A stretch of 5,239 bases of DNA from JBBDXA01 sp040902585 (GTDB lineage Bacteria > Planctomycetota > Phycisphaerae > Phycisphaerales > Phycisphaeraceae): contig JBBDXA010000103.1 of NCBI GenBank assembly GCA_040902585.1, positions 1-5,239 of the forward strand, in the 5' to 3' direction. The position numbers were made by a program, and so were the translations under genes. How positions within the stretch are numbered: position 1 is the stretch's first letter; every line of letters begins with the position of its first letter. Shown here piece by piece: positions 1-4,226 of this stretch. The notes beneath the pieces are model-generated. The model was not told where the DNA came from. It searched no databases and saw only the letters and a list, made by a program, of their open reading frames with translations.

Positions 1-107
1 TGGACAGCGGTGATCGCCGCGGTCAAAGTGGTTTTGCCGTGGTCGACGTGACCGATCGTTCCGACGTTCACGTGCGGTTTGGTACGTTGAAATACATCCT
101 TAGCCAT
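1..107 (-). CDS. tuf: Elongation factor Tu, N-terminal fragment
   Basis: EF-Tu is the GTPase that carries aminoacyl-tRNA to the ribosomal A site. The window holds only its first 35 codons, and the gene runs off the left edge. The reading starts MAKDVFQRTKPHVNVGTIGH and continues into VDHGKTTLTAAITAV. This contains the P-loop (G1) motif GHVDHGKT at about residues 19-26, which binds the GTP phosphates. The start ATG at 107-105 is fixed by this universally conserved N-terminus and by a perfect GGAGGT ribosome site 9 nt upstream. A tRNA-Thr(GGU) gene lies 270 nt upstream on the same strand, an arrangement also found before tufB in Escherichia coli. Co-transcription with the tRNA is likely but is an inference. 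The identity is essentially certain. Confidence 0.97.
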   Translation of the reverse strand, partial: MAKDVFQRTKPHVNVGTIGHVDHGKTTLTAAITAV

Positions 108-116
108 CGGATGCTG

Positions 117-122
117 ACCTCC
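117..122 (-). promoter_or_regulatory. Shine-Dalgarno site of tuf
   Basis: The minus strand reads GGAGGT, a full anti-16S match, 9 nt before the tuf ATG. It is the strongest ribosome site in the window, as expected for one of the most highly expressed proteins, and it confirms the tuf start. Confidence 0.85.
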
Positions 123-257
123 GTCTGTAAAGGTGGCTGGCTCGGAACATCCGAAACGCGGCGGGCCACTGGTTTGAAAACTGCGATAAACCAAGCTTGC
201 GACAACACGCGTTGCCGCCAATCGTACAAGTTCATCTCCGGGTGGGGAGAACGGCGG

Positions 258-286
258 AGTGTACCGGAAAGGTAAACCGGTAGCAA
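258..286 (-). promoter_or_regulatory. Possible weak promoter for tuf
   Basis: The minus strand reads TTGCTA, 17 nt, TACACT, matching four of six bases in both the -35 and -10 boxes. The 17-nt spacing is ideal. It sits downstream of the stem-loop at 295-326 and would give tuf a transcript separate from the tRNA, with a leader of about 145 nt. An inverted repeat TACCGG/CCGGTA (262-267 and 277-282) spans the spacer. The match is weak and may be chance. Confidence 0.2.
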
Positions 287-294
287 CCGCGTGA

Positions 295-326
295 GCGCCC
301 TTGAAAACAAGTGTTTCCAAGGGCGC
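295..326 (-). other. Stem-loop between tRNA-Thr and tuf
   Basis: Arms 295-308 and 313-326 form a 14-bp stem closed by a 4-nt loop. Read as minus-strand RNA, every position pairs, including one G-U at 317/304. Read as plus-strand RNA, the same position is an A-C mismatch, so the structure fits the tRNA-tuf transcript. No U-run follows it, so it is not a textbook intrinsic terminator. It may be a processing site, a 3'-end stabiliser for the tRNA precursor, or an attenuator. A second small hairpin (341-345 with 351-355) lies closer to the tRNA. Confidence 0.6.
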
Positions 327-377
327 GAGGGGCCTGACGCCACCCCGAACGGGTGCGCCCCGCCCTGCCGTCTCAAT

Positions 378-450
378 AGCCGCCCATGGGACTTGAACCC
401 ACGACCTCACCCTTACCAAGGGTGTGCTCTACCAACTGAGCTAGGGCGGC
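378..450 (-). tRNA. tRNA-Thr, anticodon GGU
   Basis: The minus strand folds as a complete 73-nt cloverleaf. The acceptor stem GCCGCCC pairs with GGGCGGC. The D-stem is GCTC/GAGC with loop AGTTGGTA. The anticodon stem is CACCC/GGGTG with loop TTGGTAA, giving anticodon GGT, which reads ACC and ACU threonine codons. The variable loop is AGGTC, and the T-stem GTGGG/CCCAT encloses TTCAAGT. The discriminator base is U, and no CCA is encoded, so CCA must be added after transcription. The gene lies directly upstream of tuf on the same strand, a conserved pairing in bacteria. Confidence 0.96.
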
Positions 451-507
451 AATCGCCACAGCCTCGCTTGCGCCCCGCCTTTCACAGCATGACTCAAGCG
501 AACCGGC

Positions 508-529
508 CTGACTCCAAACCGGGAGTCAG
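508..529. repeat. Perfect 8-bp inverted repeat upstream of tRNA-Thr
   Basis: CTGACTCC (508-515) and GGAGTCAG (522-529) are exact reverse complements around a 6-nt loop. The element sits about 60 bp before the 5' end of tRNA-Thr, where its promoter or operator would be expected. Neither strand has a U-run after it, so a terminator is unlikely. It could be an operator or a minor hairpin. I found no convincing -35/-10 pair for the tRNA. Confidence 0.45.
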
Positions 530-562
530 AGAATAGATTCGGCGATATGGGAAGTCAACAAG

Positions 563-678
563 AGGAAGGAACGAAGGGACAAAGGCACGCAGGGACGAAG
601 GGGAAGACCACTGCCCTGCCTCCTGCCGCTGCTTCCCTCCCTTCGTCCCTCCGTCCCTACGTCCCTTCTTCCCTTCCT
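563..678. repeat. Large imperfect inverted repeat of GNAGGGAC octamers
   Basis: The left arm (563-604) is purine-rich and built of consecutive 8-bp units: GAAGGAAC, GAAGGGAC, AAAGGCAC, GCAGGGAC, GAAGGGGA. The right arm (637-678) holds the same kind of unit in reverse complement: CTCCCTTC, GTCCCTCC, GTCCCTAC, GTCCCTTC, then TTCCCTTCCT. The arms align over about 42 positions with scattered mismatches, around a 32-nt pyrimidine-rich centre (605-636). It lies between the divergent tRNA-Thr/tuf and NifU-type transcription units. It encodes no protein. It may be one copy of a dispersed genomic repeat, a bidirectional transcription barrier, or a simple-sequence expansion. Confidence 0.75.
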
Positions 679-679
679 A

Positions 680-708
680 TTGGCATTCCCCTCGATCCAC
701 GCTATCAT
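680..708 (+). promoter_or_regulatory. Sigma-70-type promoter for the NifU-type gene
   Basis: TTGGCA (680-685) and TATCAT (703-708) are separated by exactly 17 nt, and each matches five of six consensus bases. The predicted start of transcription is near 715, giving a leader of roughly 49 nt before the ATG at 764. Direction and distance both fit. This is the best promoter in the window. It may also serve csrA further downstream. Confidence 0.65.
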
Positions 709-763
709 GTTTAATAGCACAGGGATGTGACCGTTGTGTCATTGACGCCTTTCGGATGGAAGC

Positions 764-1030
764 ATGAGTCAGAACGCCGCAACGACCAGTCAGCCGGGTG
801 CCACCGTCTATCAACGCGTGGCCAAGGTTTTGGACATGATCCGCCCTGCCGTGCAAGACGACGGCGGCGATGTGGAGCTTGTCGAAGTCACCGCGGACGG
901 CATCGTTCGGGTTCGGCTACACGGGGCGTGCGTGGGGTGTCCATCGAGCCAAATGACGCTCCAAATGGGCATCGAACGCAACGTACGGGAACGAGTCCCT
1001 GAAATCGTCGCAGTTGAGCAAGTCCATTGA
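764..1030 (+). CDS. NifU C-terminal-domain (Nfu-type) iron-sulfur scaffold protein
   Basis: This 88-residue protein is a stand-alone NFU domain. Such domains bind a 4Fe-4S cluster between two subunits and pass it to apo-proteins in the cytoplasm. Hallmarks are DDGGDVELVEV at about 32-42 and the cluster-binding CxxC in GACVGCPSSQMTL, with Cys56 and Cys59. These are followed by the helix that normally carries the MGIER-type sequence. No N-terminal NifU/IscU-like or A-type domain is present, so it is the short form. The first 15 residues are low in conservation. The chosen ATG follows a GGA-containing stretch (755-757) and lies about 49 nt from a good promoter. No suf or isc genes are visible nearby. 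csrA follows 237 nt downstream in the same direction. The family assignment is confident; the specific client proteins are unknown. Confidence 0.93.
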   Translation: MSQNAATTSQPGATVYQRVAKVLDMIRPAVQDDGGDVELVEVTADGIVRVRLHGACVGCPSSQMTLQMGIERNVRERVPEIVAVEQVH

Positions 1031-1185
1031 ACGCCTCCGCAGGCGGGTGGTGGGTCGAGCCAGTGAGCAGATCCGATTGTCCAAGGACAACCGGCCAAGC
1101 TTGATGTGCATCGACAGCACCCGGCAGGCGGAGCGCAGGATGGGATAGCGCGCGGGACGCGTGCATTACAAGCAGCACGGAAGGT

Positions 1186-1209
1186 CAGACGCCGGTGGAT
1201 GGACGTCTG
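1186..1209 (+). promoter_or_regulatory. Stem-loop with two GGA motifs in its loop, csrA leader
   Basis: CAGACG (1186-1191) pairs perfectly with CGTCTG (1204-1209) and exposes a 12-nt loop, CCGGTGGATGGA. The loop carries GGA at 1197-1199 and 1201-1203. CsrA proteins are known to bind GGA presented in hairpin loops, so this is a candidate CsrA site about 60 nt before the csrA start. That it is bound is inference. Confidence 0.45.
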
Positions 1210-1234
1210 TGCCGAAGCTGCCACTTCGTCCCTC

Positions 1235-1267
1235 GGCGCGGCTTGTCCCACACGGAGATGGCGTGCC
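1235..1267 (+). promoter_or_regulatory. csrA ribosome site inside a predicted hairpin
   Basis: The sequence ACACGGAGATG includes GGAG (1254-1257), the likely Shine-Dalgarno site, 10 nt before the ATG at 1268. It also resembles the known CsrA target ACARGGAUGU. It can sit in an 8-nt loop closed by CCA/TGG (1248-1250 with 1259-1261). An outer 6-bp stem GGCGCG/CGTGCC (1235-1240 with 1262-1267, one G-U) would enclose it. CsrA binding here would block translation, as in E. coli csrA autoregulation. Confidence 0.45.
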
Positions 1268-1537
1268 ATGCTGGCTCTGACTCGACGTATCGGCGAAGAA
1301 ATTGTCATCGGCGACCCTTCCAACCCCCTGGGCGTGATCCGCGTGGTCGCTGTCCATGGTGACAAGGTCCGACTCTCCTTCGACTTCCCCAAAGATGTGA
1401 AGATCAACCGCAAAGAGCTGGCGGAGCTGAAGGCAAAGGGGCCGGGCGGCGGGGGAACCGGGGGCGGAAATGGGGAAGGCGGAGCGAATGGTGGCGGCGT
1501 TGGCGGGAATGGCGCGGGGCCGGGGCAGCAGGGTTGA
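1268..1537 (+). CDS. csrA: Carbon storage regulator CsrA with glycine-rich C-terminal tail
   Basis: CsrA is a small dimeric RNA-binding protein that binds GGA motifs in mRNA leaders and changes translation or stability. Residues 1-55 match the family closely. The N-terminal MLALTRRIGEEIVIGD corresponds to E. coli MLILTRRVGETLMIGD. VIRVVAVHGDKVRLSFDFP forms the beta strands, and the segment KDVKINRKEL aligns with KEVSVHREEI and keeps the RNA-contact arginine (Arg48 here, Arg44 in E. coli). Typical CsrA ends near residue 61. This one continues for about 30 residues that are nearly all Gly with some Asn, Ala and Pro, ending GPGQQG, and are probably disordered. Total length is 89. The start at 1268 is fixed by the MLxLTRR start; the in-frame extension to 1106 is unlikely. 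The core function is confident, the role of the tail unknown. Confidence 0.93.
   Translation: MLALTRRIGEEIVIGDPSNPLGVIRVVAVHGDKVRLSFDFPKDVKINRKELAELKAKGPGGGGTGGGNGEGGANGGGVGGNGAGPGQQG
1438..1464 (+). other. G-quadruplex-type motif in the csrA coding strand
   Basis: Four G-runs (1438-1441, 1444-1446, 1451-1455, 1460-1464) are separated by loops of 2, 4 and 4 nt on the mRNA-sense strand. They encode the start of the glycine-rich CsrA tail, so the G-runs may simply follow from GGN glycine codons. Folding in RNA is possible but unproven. Confidence 0.4.
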
Positions 1538-1588
1538 AGCATTGGGGCAATCATCTTCATAGCGTCGCCCTCATATGTCTGATGCTCT

Positions 1589-2155
1589 ATGGCGGGAACG
1601 GCAATCAACCTCAGCCAATCCGAAGTCGATGTTGCCCTTCCGAAGGTCGGCAAAGGTCTTGGCCAATACATCTGGCTCCAGAACCAAGTTGCGACATTGA
1701 TCGACTTCCATCTCGATGCGACCTTTCGCAGACGTTTCAACCACTTCTATCGCGTTCGTAACGGCAAACCGTGGCAAGACTCGTTCTATGGACTCATGGG
1801 GCGTGGACGAAATGAACACCTTAATTTCTCGACAGTCCTTGCCGAATTGTCACGCGCCACGAATCGAATCGAAGCCTCATTCGCCAGCAAGCTTGTCGCG
1901 ACGCTTGATCCAACGAAGCCCGTGATCGATGCGTTCGTTCTCAAGAATGTTGGATTGCGATTGCCTCTGTACCTCGCGCATGATCGAATGGAAAAGGTCT
2001 GCGCGGTCTACGACAAACTCATTGCGATCATCGAGGGTTTTGAGGAATCGGAAGATGGGAACTACCTGTTGAATTCCTTTCGCAGGATGTATCCGGACGC
2101 AACGATCAGCAATGTGAAGATGATTGACCTCGTCCTGTGGCAGTCACGGAAATGA
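1589..2155 (+). CDS. Uncharacterised 188-aa protein, possibly helix-hairpin-helix-like
   Basis: I do not recognise this protein by name. It is soluble, has no signal peptide or membrane segment, and looks mostly helical. Residues 40-70 are aromatic and basic (FRRRFNHFYR, PWQDSFYGLM). Residues 97-123 hold its most family-like stretch, with SFASKLVATLDP, then PVIDAFVLKNVGL. It ends with MIDLVLWQSRK. The SK...DP...P-I-D pattern and the terminal D-xx-LWQ remind me of HhH-type DNA glycosylase-like proteins (8-oxoguanine glycosylase-like), where a lysine and an aspartate are catalytic; Lys101 and Asp114 would be the candidates. This is a weak resemblance from memory. An in-frame TGA at 1580 leaves only the ATG at 1589, and there is no good ribosome site. 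Its base composition looks less GC-rich than its neighbours by eye. It lies 51 nt after csrA and converges on the next gene. Confidence 0.75.
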   Translation: MAGTAINLSQSEVDVALPKVGKGLGQYIWLQNQVATLIDFHLDATFRRRFNHFYRVRNGKPWQDSFYGLMGRGRNEHLNFSTVLAELSRATNRIEASFASKLVATLDPTKPVIDAFVLKNVGLRLPLYLAHDRMEKVCAVYDKLIAIIEGFEESEDGNYLLNSFRRMYPDATISNVKMIDLVLWQSRK

Positions 2156-2160
2156 ATCGT

Positions 2161-2388
2161 TCATTGCGGCCAGCCCCTCAGCAAATCAATCGCTGTCGCC
2201 CGCACCAGAGAAAGCTCCTCACTCAACTCAACCAGCGCGTCCAATGCCGACCGCTCCCCTTCATCGAGTTGCCCTTCGTTGTTGCGATCCATCAACTCCT
2301 GCAAGCGCTGATCCGCCTTCGGCGGCAGCTTGAGGGCGCTGACCGATTCAATCCAAGCCACAGGCACGGAAACAGTAGCAACGATCAT
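2161..2388 (-). CDS. Small conserved-type protein of unknown function (75 aa)
   Basis: The protein begins MIVATVSVPVAWIESVSALK. It continues LPPKADQRLQELMDRNNEGQ and then LDEGERSALDALVELSEELS, and ends LVRATAIDLLRGWPQ. It is acidic and largely helical. From memory, the pattern LPPK-D-RLQELMDRN-EG-L---ER--L-ALVELSE is a recurring small family, often encoded before an HNH-type nuclease or as a solitary gene. No partner follows here. I chose the ATG at 2388 over the longer start at 2424. It has GGAG 4 nt upstream and lies 17 nt after the mtnP stop, whereas the longer form would overlap mtnP, and its extra 12 residues do not look conserved. The gene is probably last in the prepilin-mtnP unit. An antitoxin-like role is conceivable but not shown. 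Confidence 0.7.
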   Translation of the reverse strand: MIVATVSVPVAWIESVSALKLPPKADQRLQELMDRNNEGQLDEGERSALDALVELSEELSLVRATAIDLLRGWPQ

Positions 2389-2405
2389 TCCGCTCCACCC
2401 TTCAC

Positions 2406-3311
2406 TCAGAAATACCTGCCCCACAACACGCGCAACCTTTCGATTTCACTCGCATCAATCAGCTTCTTATCCGACCAGATCGCGAGCTTCAGGGCATCGT
2501 GGGCCGGGCTGCGTTGCAACTTGAGCAAACTCACATCACTCAGGGCCGCCTTGATCAGGGCGATGCCCGCATCGGTCGCCTTTTTCAGGTTGCCGATGAT
2601 TTCACTGAGCAAGTCCTGTGCGTTTCCTTCGTGCGGTTTCCAGCAGTCGTAATCCGTCGGCAGCGCGATCAGGGCATACGCGATCTCCGCCTCCCGCGCC
2701 AGCTTCGCCTCGGGCATCACGGTCATGCCGATCAGGTCGCCGCCCCAGCTCTCGGAACGGTGCATGTAGGATTCGGCGCGGGTGGAGAAGGTGGGGCCTT
2801 CCATGCAGATGTAGCAGCCGGTGGCGTGGGTGGTGCTGGTGGAAGGCGAGTCTGCGCTAAGCCGCGAAGCGGCGTCGAGCAGCCACTTCCGCATCACCGG
2901 ACAGAACGGCTCGGCAAACTCCACATGCACCGCAGCCCCTTCGTAAAACGTGTTCGCTCGCTTGTTCGTCTTATCAATGATCTGATCGACGATCACCAGA
3001 TCTCCCGGATGAATGTGCTCCCTCAAACTCCCCGTCGCGCCGCTGGCGACGATGTGCGTCACGCCCAGCGACTTCATCGCAAAGATGTTCGCGCGGTACG
3101 GCACGCTCGAAGGGTTCAGCACATGGCCCGGCCCGTGCCGCTGCAAGATGCAGACTTCAACCCCCTGCCAGTTCGTTTTCACGATGGGCGAACTCGGCTT
3201 GCCGAAGGGCGTGTCGATCTCGATCGTCTCACGCTTGCCCGCGCTCTCGTTGGCGCCGAGGGCGTCACCTAATCCCGTCCCGCCGATGAGTCCGATGCGG
3301 ATGTTACTCAT
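2406..3311 (-). CDS. mtnP: S-methyl-5'-thioadenosine phosphorylase
   Basis: This enzyme cleaves 5'-methylthioadenosine with phosphate to adenine and 5-methylthioribose-1-phosphate in the cytosol, the first step of methionine salvage. The 301 residues show the nucleoside phosphorylase layout. The phosphate loop is GGTGLGD (10-16), followed by QRHGPGH (57-63), ASGATGSLRE (89-98), MEGPTFSTRAES (170-181) and GMTVMPEAKLAREAEIAYA (195-213). The signature TDYDCW falls at 219-224. Asp220 and Asp222 favour 6-aminopurines, pointing to methylthioadenosine rather than inosine or guanosine substrates. The substrate call is by family knowledge. It is slightly longer than typical (about 280-290), with a loop at 152-163 rich in Ser and Thr. 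The start at 3311 gives the expected MSNIRIGLIGGTGLG. No clear ribosome site precedes it. It lies 24 nt after the prepilin-like gene. No mtnA or other salvage genes are visible. Confidence 0.93.
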   Translation of the reverse strand: MSNIRIGLIGGTGLGDALGANESAGKRETIEIDTPFGKPSSPIVKTNWQGVEVCILQRHGPGHVLNPSSVPYRANIFAMKSLGVTHIVASGATGSLREHIHPGDLVIVDQIIDKTNKRANTFYEGAAVHVEFAEPFCPVMRKWLLDAASRLSADSPSTSTTHATGCYICMEGPTFSTRAESYMHRSESWGGDLIGMTVMPEAKLAREAEIAYALIALPTDYDCWKPHEGNAQDLLSEIIGNLKKATDAGIALIKAALSDVSLLKLQRSPAHDALKLAIWSDKKLIDASEIERLRVLWGRYF

Positions 3312-3335
3312 GCGGGCGATGATAGCGATTTCATC

Positions 3336-4088
3336 TCAGGGAGCAGGCTTGAACCTGCGGGGCGTGACCAGTTCCATCGTCCTGGACACATCCGCGAACG
3401 CCACGTGACCGTCCGCAAAGAGCACCGATGATTCACCCTTGGTGTAGTCGGCGTTCTGCGGATTGTGATACGTCGCCAGGCAGTCCACTTTCCCGCTCGG
3501 CCAGCCTCCCACGCCCAGCGCGCCGTTGTTGATCGGATGCGTCGCGTAGTCGGTCACGATCCACGGATTCTCCTCGGCGAACCACACGAGCTTGTCCGGC
3601 TCATCAAACTGCTGAATCTTGCGGATCGGCGGTTGACCCGCCCACCCGTTGGACATGTACTCGTTGAGCGTATAGGAAAACGCCGGCGTCAGGTTCTGGT
3701 AACCGGTCTGCCCTGCCCAGCTATAGGTCGTCGTCCACAACGAGCGCGGCGTGCTCACGAACTGCGGACACAAATACGCCGCTTCATTCTTTCCCATGTA
3801 GCCGTACAACTTCCCGTTGCGCACGCTGTTGATATCCCAGAACTTGTTGCCCACCCATTCGTAGCTGCCCGTTCCGCGCGGGAAGTAACCGGTGTTCGTC
3901 AACGTGTACTGCACCGCAGCCGAGTGAATGTGATTCAGATTGGAGTGACACACATTGTCGCGCGCCGCCCGCTTCGCCCCCGCCAGCGCCGGCAACAGGA
4001 TCGCAATCAATATCGCGATGATCGCCACCACCAGCAGCATCTCGATCAGCGTGAATGCAATTGCCTTGCGCAGGCTTCTGGAGAACAT
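3336..4088 (-). CDS. Prepilin-like protein (type II pseudopilin / H-X9-DG type)
   Basis: This 250-residue protein begins with a type IV prepilin-like signal. After a short basic leader (MFSRSLRKAIA) comes FTLIEMLLVVAIIAILIAIL, with Glu16 at the conserved +5 position, then a hydrophobic helix running to about residue 35. A prepilin peptidase would cut before Phe12. The -1 residue is Ala rather than the usual Gly. The C-terminal domain ends in GESSVLFADGHVAF, as in the prepilin-like H-X9-DG proteins expanded in Planctomycetota, but the position of the H is Thr here. The middle (65-200) is rich in Tyr, Trp and Asn with few cysteines and is expected outside the inner membrane. The start is supported by GGAGAG 7 nt upstream. 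It is probably co-transcribed with mtnP, which begins 24 nt later, although no functional link is obvious. Its exact assembly is unknown. Confidence 0.9.
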   Translation of the reverse strand: MFSRSLRKAIAFTLIEMLLVVAIIAILIAILLPALAGAKRAARDNVCHSNLNHIHSAAVQYTLTNTGYFPRGTGSYEWVGNKFWDINSVRNGKLYGYMGKNEAAYLCPQFVSTPRSLWTTTYSWAGQTGYQNLTPAFSYTLNEYMSNGWAGQPPIRKIQQFDEPDKLVWFAEENPWIVTDYATHPINNGALGVGGWPSGKVDCLATYHNPQNADYTKGESSVLFADGHVAFADVSRTMELVTPRRFKPAP

Positions 4089-4095
4089 GAATCAT

Positions 4096-4101
4096 CTCTC
4101 C
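4096..4101 (-). promoter_or_regulatory. Shine-Dalgarno site of the prepilin-like gene
   Basis: The minus strand reads GGAGAG with a 7-nt spacer before the ATG at 4088-4086. This supports the chosen start over the overlapping frame that begins at 4134, which lacks any recognisable product. Confidence 0.7.
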
Positions 4102-4122
4102 ACGACAGATTGGCAGAACCAC

Positions 4123-4161
4123 GATGAACTTCAAGGACGAACTTCAAGGACGAGCTTCAAG
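4123..4161. repeat. Three tandem 13-bp repeats upstream of the prepilin-like gene
   Basis: The units GATGAACTTCAAG (4123-4135), GACGAACTTCAAG (4136-4148) and GACGAGCTTCAAG (4149-4161) follow without gaps and differ at one position each from the middle unit. They lie 35-73 bp before the prepilin-like start, in the 138-nt gap after hslV. On the minus strand each unit begins CTTGAAG, which contains a TTGAAG resembling a -35 box. They could be an operator array or a simple slippage product. I found no clear promoter around them. Confidence 0.75.
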
Positions 4162-4226
4162 CCGGAATCGGCAATGCGAACGACTCAAACATGTTAGCAG
4201 GAAAATCCGGACTCAAGCACGGCAAA

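Larger units (their letters stand above)
1031..1267 (+). promoter_or_regulatory. csrA leader / intergenic region, GGA-rich
   Basis: This 237-nt gap has no supported gene. An open frame from 1106 runs into csrA, but its N-terminal extension resembles no CsrA and is probably untranslated. The gap contains a palindrome TTGTCC-AA-GGACAA (1077-1090) of unknown role. It also has several GGA triplets (1085, 1130, 1138, 1179, 1197, 1201, 1254), and two stem-loops are listed separately. No strong -35/-10 pair was found, so csrA may be read through from the NifU-type gene or use a promoter I cannot see. Confidence 0.5.

Noticed and set aside
68..376. A 102-codon minus-strand frame overlapping the tuf start and spacer
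   Set aside because: It overlaps the EF-Tu N-terminus in another frame and reads through the tRNA-tuf spacer structures, with no motif.
508..529. Intrinsic terminator upstream of tRNA-Thr
   Set aside because: The hairpin is perfect but no U-run follows it on either strand, so it is kept only as an inverted repeat.
1106..1267. N-terminal extension of CsrA by 54 codons
   Set aside because: CsrA proteins begin at MLxLTRR. The extension has no similarity to the family, and a ribosome-like GGAG precedes the internal ATG at 1268.
811..1740. A 309-codon open frame on the minus strand across the NifU-type gene and csrA
   Set aside because: It lies antisense to two clearly recognised genes. Its proline-rich stretch is just the reverse of the glycine codons of the CsrA tail, and it has no family-like motif.
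2499..3272. A 257-codon plus-strand frame opposite mtnP
   Set aside because: It is antisense to a well-conserved enzyme gene. The product is Arg/His/Gly-rich with no motifs, typical of the mirror frame of a GC-rich gene.
3465..4127. A 220-codon plus-strand frame opposite the prepilin-like gene
   Set aside because: It is antisense to a recognised gene, Arg-rich and without motifs.
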